Made by a program: the position numbers and the translations under genes
Shown: piece by piece, positions 7,751 through 8,902 of the stretch
Layout: every line of letters begins with the position of its first letter
How positions within the stretch are numbered: the stretch's first letter is position 1
Notes under the pieces: model-generated
The model's input: only the letters and a program-made list of their open reading frames with translations
The model's database searches: none
Told to the model about the DNA's origin: nothing
DNA from: Verrucomicrobiales bacterium
Lineage (GTDB): Bacteria > Verrucomicrobiota > Verrucomicrobiia > Verrucomicrobiales > V1-33
Assembly (NCBI GenBank): GCA_023253575.1
Contig: JALRGB010000463.1
Location: 1-8,902 of the forward strand
Reading direction: 5' to 3'
DNA length: 8,902 nucleotides

Positions 7751-7826
7751 TGGCACGCCAGGAGGGACTCGAACCCCCAACCAATGGTTTTGGAGACCAC
7801 TACTCTACCAATTGAGCTACTGGCGT
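7751..7826 (-). tRNA. trpT: tRNA-Trp (anticodon CCA)
   Basis: The minus strand folds as a 76-base cloverleaf. The acceptor stem is ACGCCAG (from 7826) paired with CTGGCGT (to 7755), the discriminator base is G, and the 3' CCA is encoded (7753-7751). The anticodon arm GTGGT-CTCCAAA-ACCAT gives anticodon CCA, which reads UGG as tryptophan. The T arm has the standard GGTTCGAGTCC pattern. Its place between tuf and secE is a classic bacterial arrangement, and it is probably cut out of a trpT-secE-nusG transcript. Confidence 0.96.
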
Positions 7827-7848
7827 ATGTAAAAATAAGACGAACTAA

Positions 7849-7875
7849 ATTCTAGCTGATCGTGGGGAGAGTCAA
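7849..7875 (-). promoter_or_regulatory. Probable promoter for trpT-secE-nusG
   Basis: On the minus strand TTGACT (7875-7870) and TAGAAT (7854-7849) match the -35 and -10 boxes at five and four or five of six positions. The 15-base spacer is a little short. Transcription would start near 7842, about 16 bases before the tRNA 5' end, as expected for a tRNA leader. It lies after the tuf terminator, so a separate start for this unit is needed. Confidence 0.55.
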
Positions 7876-7977
7876 GGCGAATCCTCAACGAAGAAGAAGG
7901 AAAGCGACAATTTCGACGAACGGGAGAGAAAAAGTCATTTCACAGAGCCTACAGCTGCCATCACGACACGTGGAGAG

Positions 7978-8014
7978 AAAAAAGGGAGCAGGGCAGTTGT
8001 TCCACCCTGCTCCC
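7978..8014 (-). terminator. Intrinsic terminator after tuf
   Basis: GGGAGCAGGG (7984-7993) and CCCTGCTCCC (8005-8014) form a perfect 10-bp GC-rich stem with an 11-base loop. On the minus strand six T residues follow at once (7983-7978). It lies about 30 bases past the tuf stop codon. A second, smaller hairpin (TTGAGG 8021-8026 with CCTCAA 8036-8041) sits between it and the stop and may add stability. Confidence 0.93.
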
Positions 8015-8044
8015 ATCGTATTGAGGAGTCTAACCCCTCAATCG

Positions 8045-8902
8045 TTATGAGATGATTTCACCAACACGACCGGCACCGACAGTGCGGCCGCCTTCGCGGA
8101 TAGCGAAGCGCATGGTCTTTTCCATGGCGACAGCGGTGATGAGTTCGACGATGAGGCCGATGTTGTCACCAGGCATCACCATTTCCACGCCTTCAGGAAG
8201 GGTGATTTCACCCGTCACGTCGGTCGTACGGAAGTAGAACTGCGGACGATACTTGTTAAAGAACGGGGTGTGACGGCCACCTTCATCCTTCGACAGGACG
8301 TAGATTTCAGCCTTGAATTTGCGGTGCGCCTTAACCGAACCTGGCTTGGCGAGGACCTGACCGCGCTCGACATCGTCTTTACCAATGCCGCGCATCAGCA
8401 AACCGACGTTGTCGCCCGCACGGGCTTCGTCGAGAAGTTTGCGGAACATTTCGATGTCCGTGACGGTGGTCTTTTTGGTGTCGCGGAAGCCGATGATTTC
8501 GACGTCTTCCATGCGCTTGAGGATACCGCGCTCGACCCGGCCGGTAACAACGGTACCACGACCTTGAATGTTGAACACGTCTTCGATCGGCATCAAGAAA
8601 GGCTGATCGATTGGGCGCTCAGGAAGAGGAATGTAATCGTCGACCGCTTTCATCAGGTCGAGGATCTTCGCTTTGTAATCAGCATCTCCTTCGAGAGCTT
8701 TCAGAGCGGAGCCGCGCACGATTGGAATGTCGTCGCCAGGGAATTCATAGCTGGAGAGCAAGTCACGCACTTCCATTTCAACGAGGTCGAGCAACTCAGA
8801 GTCGTCCACCATGTCGGTCTTGTTCATGAACACGACGAGGGCAGGCACACCGACCTGACGGGCGAGCAGGATGTGCTCACGGGTCTGGGGCATGGGACCG
8901 TC
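8045..8902 (-). CDS. tuf: Elongation factor Tu, C-terminal 285 residues (start outside window)
   Basis: The frame enters at base 8902 with DGPMPQTREHILL, which in EF-Tu lies just after the switch II DxxG region, and ends at TAA 8047-8045. About 110 N-terminal residues (P loop and both switches) are therefore missing from view. Seen here are the G4 motif NKTD, the G5-type GSALKAL, domain II (PFLMPIEDVFNIQGRGTVVTGRVERG) and domain III (KDEGGRHTPFFNKYRPQFYFRTTDVTG, then FAIREGGRTVGAGRVGEIIS). EF-Tu brings aminoacyl-tRNA to the ribosome as a GTP complex. Selenocysteinyl-tRNA normally needs a separate factor, SelB; this gene is ordinary EF-Tu, not SelB, because it ends after domain III and has no winged-helix extension. 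Confidence 0.98.
   Translation of the reverse strand, partial: DGPMPQTREHILLARQVGVPALVVFMNKTDMVDDSELLDLVEMEVRDLLSSYEFPGDDIPIVRGSALKALEGDADYKAKILDLMKAVDDYIPLPERPIDQPFLMPIEDVFNIQGRGTVVTGRVERGILKRMEDVEIIGFRDTKKTTVTDIEMFRKLLDEARAGDNVGLLMRGIGKDDVERGQVLAKPGSVKAHRKFKAEIYVLSKDEGGRHTPFFNKYRPQFYFRTTDVTGEITLPEGVEMVMPGDNIGLIVELITAVAMEKTMRFAIREGGRTVGAGRVGEIIS

Noticed and set aside
7719..7784. N-terminal extension of secE by 22 residues
   Set aside because: The extension would be encoded by the tRNA-Trp gene and does not resemble SecE; ATG 7718 gives the conserved start.
7862..8050. 62-codon plus-strand frame between the tRNA and tuf
   Set aside because: It spans the trpT promoter and the tuf terminator, is Arg/Lys-rich without domain features and has no sign of being coding.

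Overview
The window looks like a chromosomal piece of a GC-rich Gram-negative bacterium, most likely a member of the Verrucomicrobiota (Opitutus-like) or a related PVC-group organism. That placement is inferred from the mix of a PEP-CTERM protein tail, a large FG-GAP plus ASPIC/UnbV lipoprotein, a cytochrome c plus copper monooxygenase plus TPR protein, and the divergence of the EF-Tu, NusG and SecE sequences. No marker here fixes the species.

Left edge (1-254): the last 40 codons of a PEP-CTERM exported protein, followed by a strong intrinsic terminator. Centre, plus strand (255-6774): three genes joined by 4-base stop/start overlaps, all with export signals. The first is read as one 1361-residue lipoprotein interrupted by a single in-frame UGA at codon 662. 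A 6-bp hairpin with a GGUCG loop lies 11 nt after this UGA, with its loop 17 nt after it, which is the layout of a bacterial selenocysteine insertion element. I therefore annotate it as a probable selenoprotein with FG-GAP/VCBS repeats, an ASPIC/UnbV module, a TlpA-like thioredoxin domain (WCAPC) and TPR repeats. The second gene encodes a lipoprotein with a c-type haem site (CAVCH), a PHM-like copper monooxygenase core in which all six expected copper ligands can be placed, and TPR repeats. The third encodes a small secreted protein of unknown function. Together they suggest a cell-envelope redox system using selenium or thiol, haem and copper chemistry; this functional link is inference.

Right part, minus strand (8902-6805): the translation and secretion locus tuf (partial), tRNA-Trp(CCA), secE, nusG. 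tuf ends at a strong terminator, a tRNA-type promoter follows, and trpT-secE-nusG probably forms one transcript. The cluster ends at nusG: rplK, which commonly follows it, is replaced by the convergent three-gene operon.

The main result is the in-frame UGA with its SECIS-like hairpin, because ordinary gene calling would split the protein into two false genes or call it a pseudogene.
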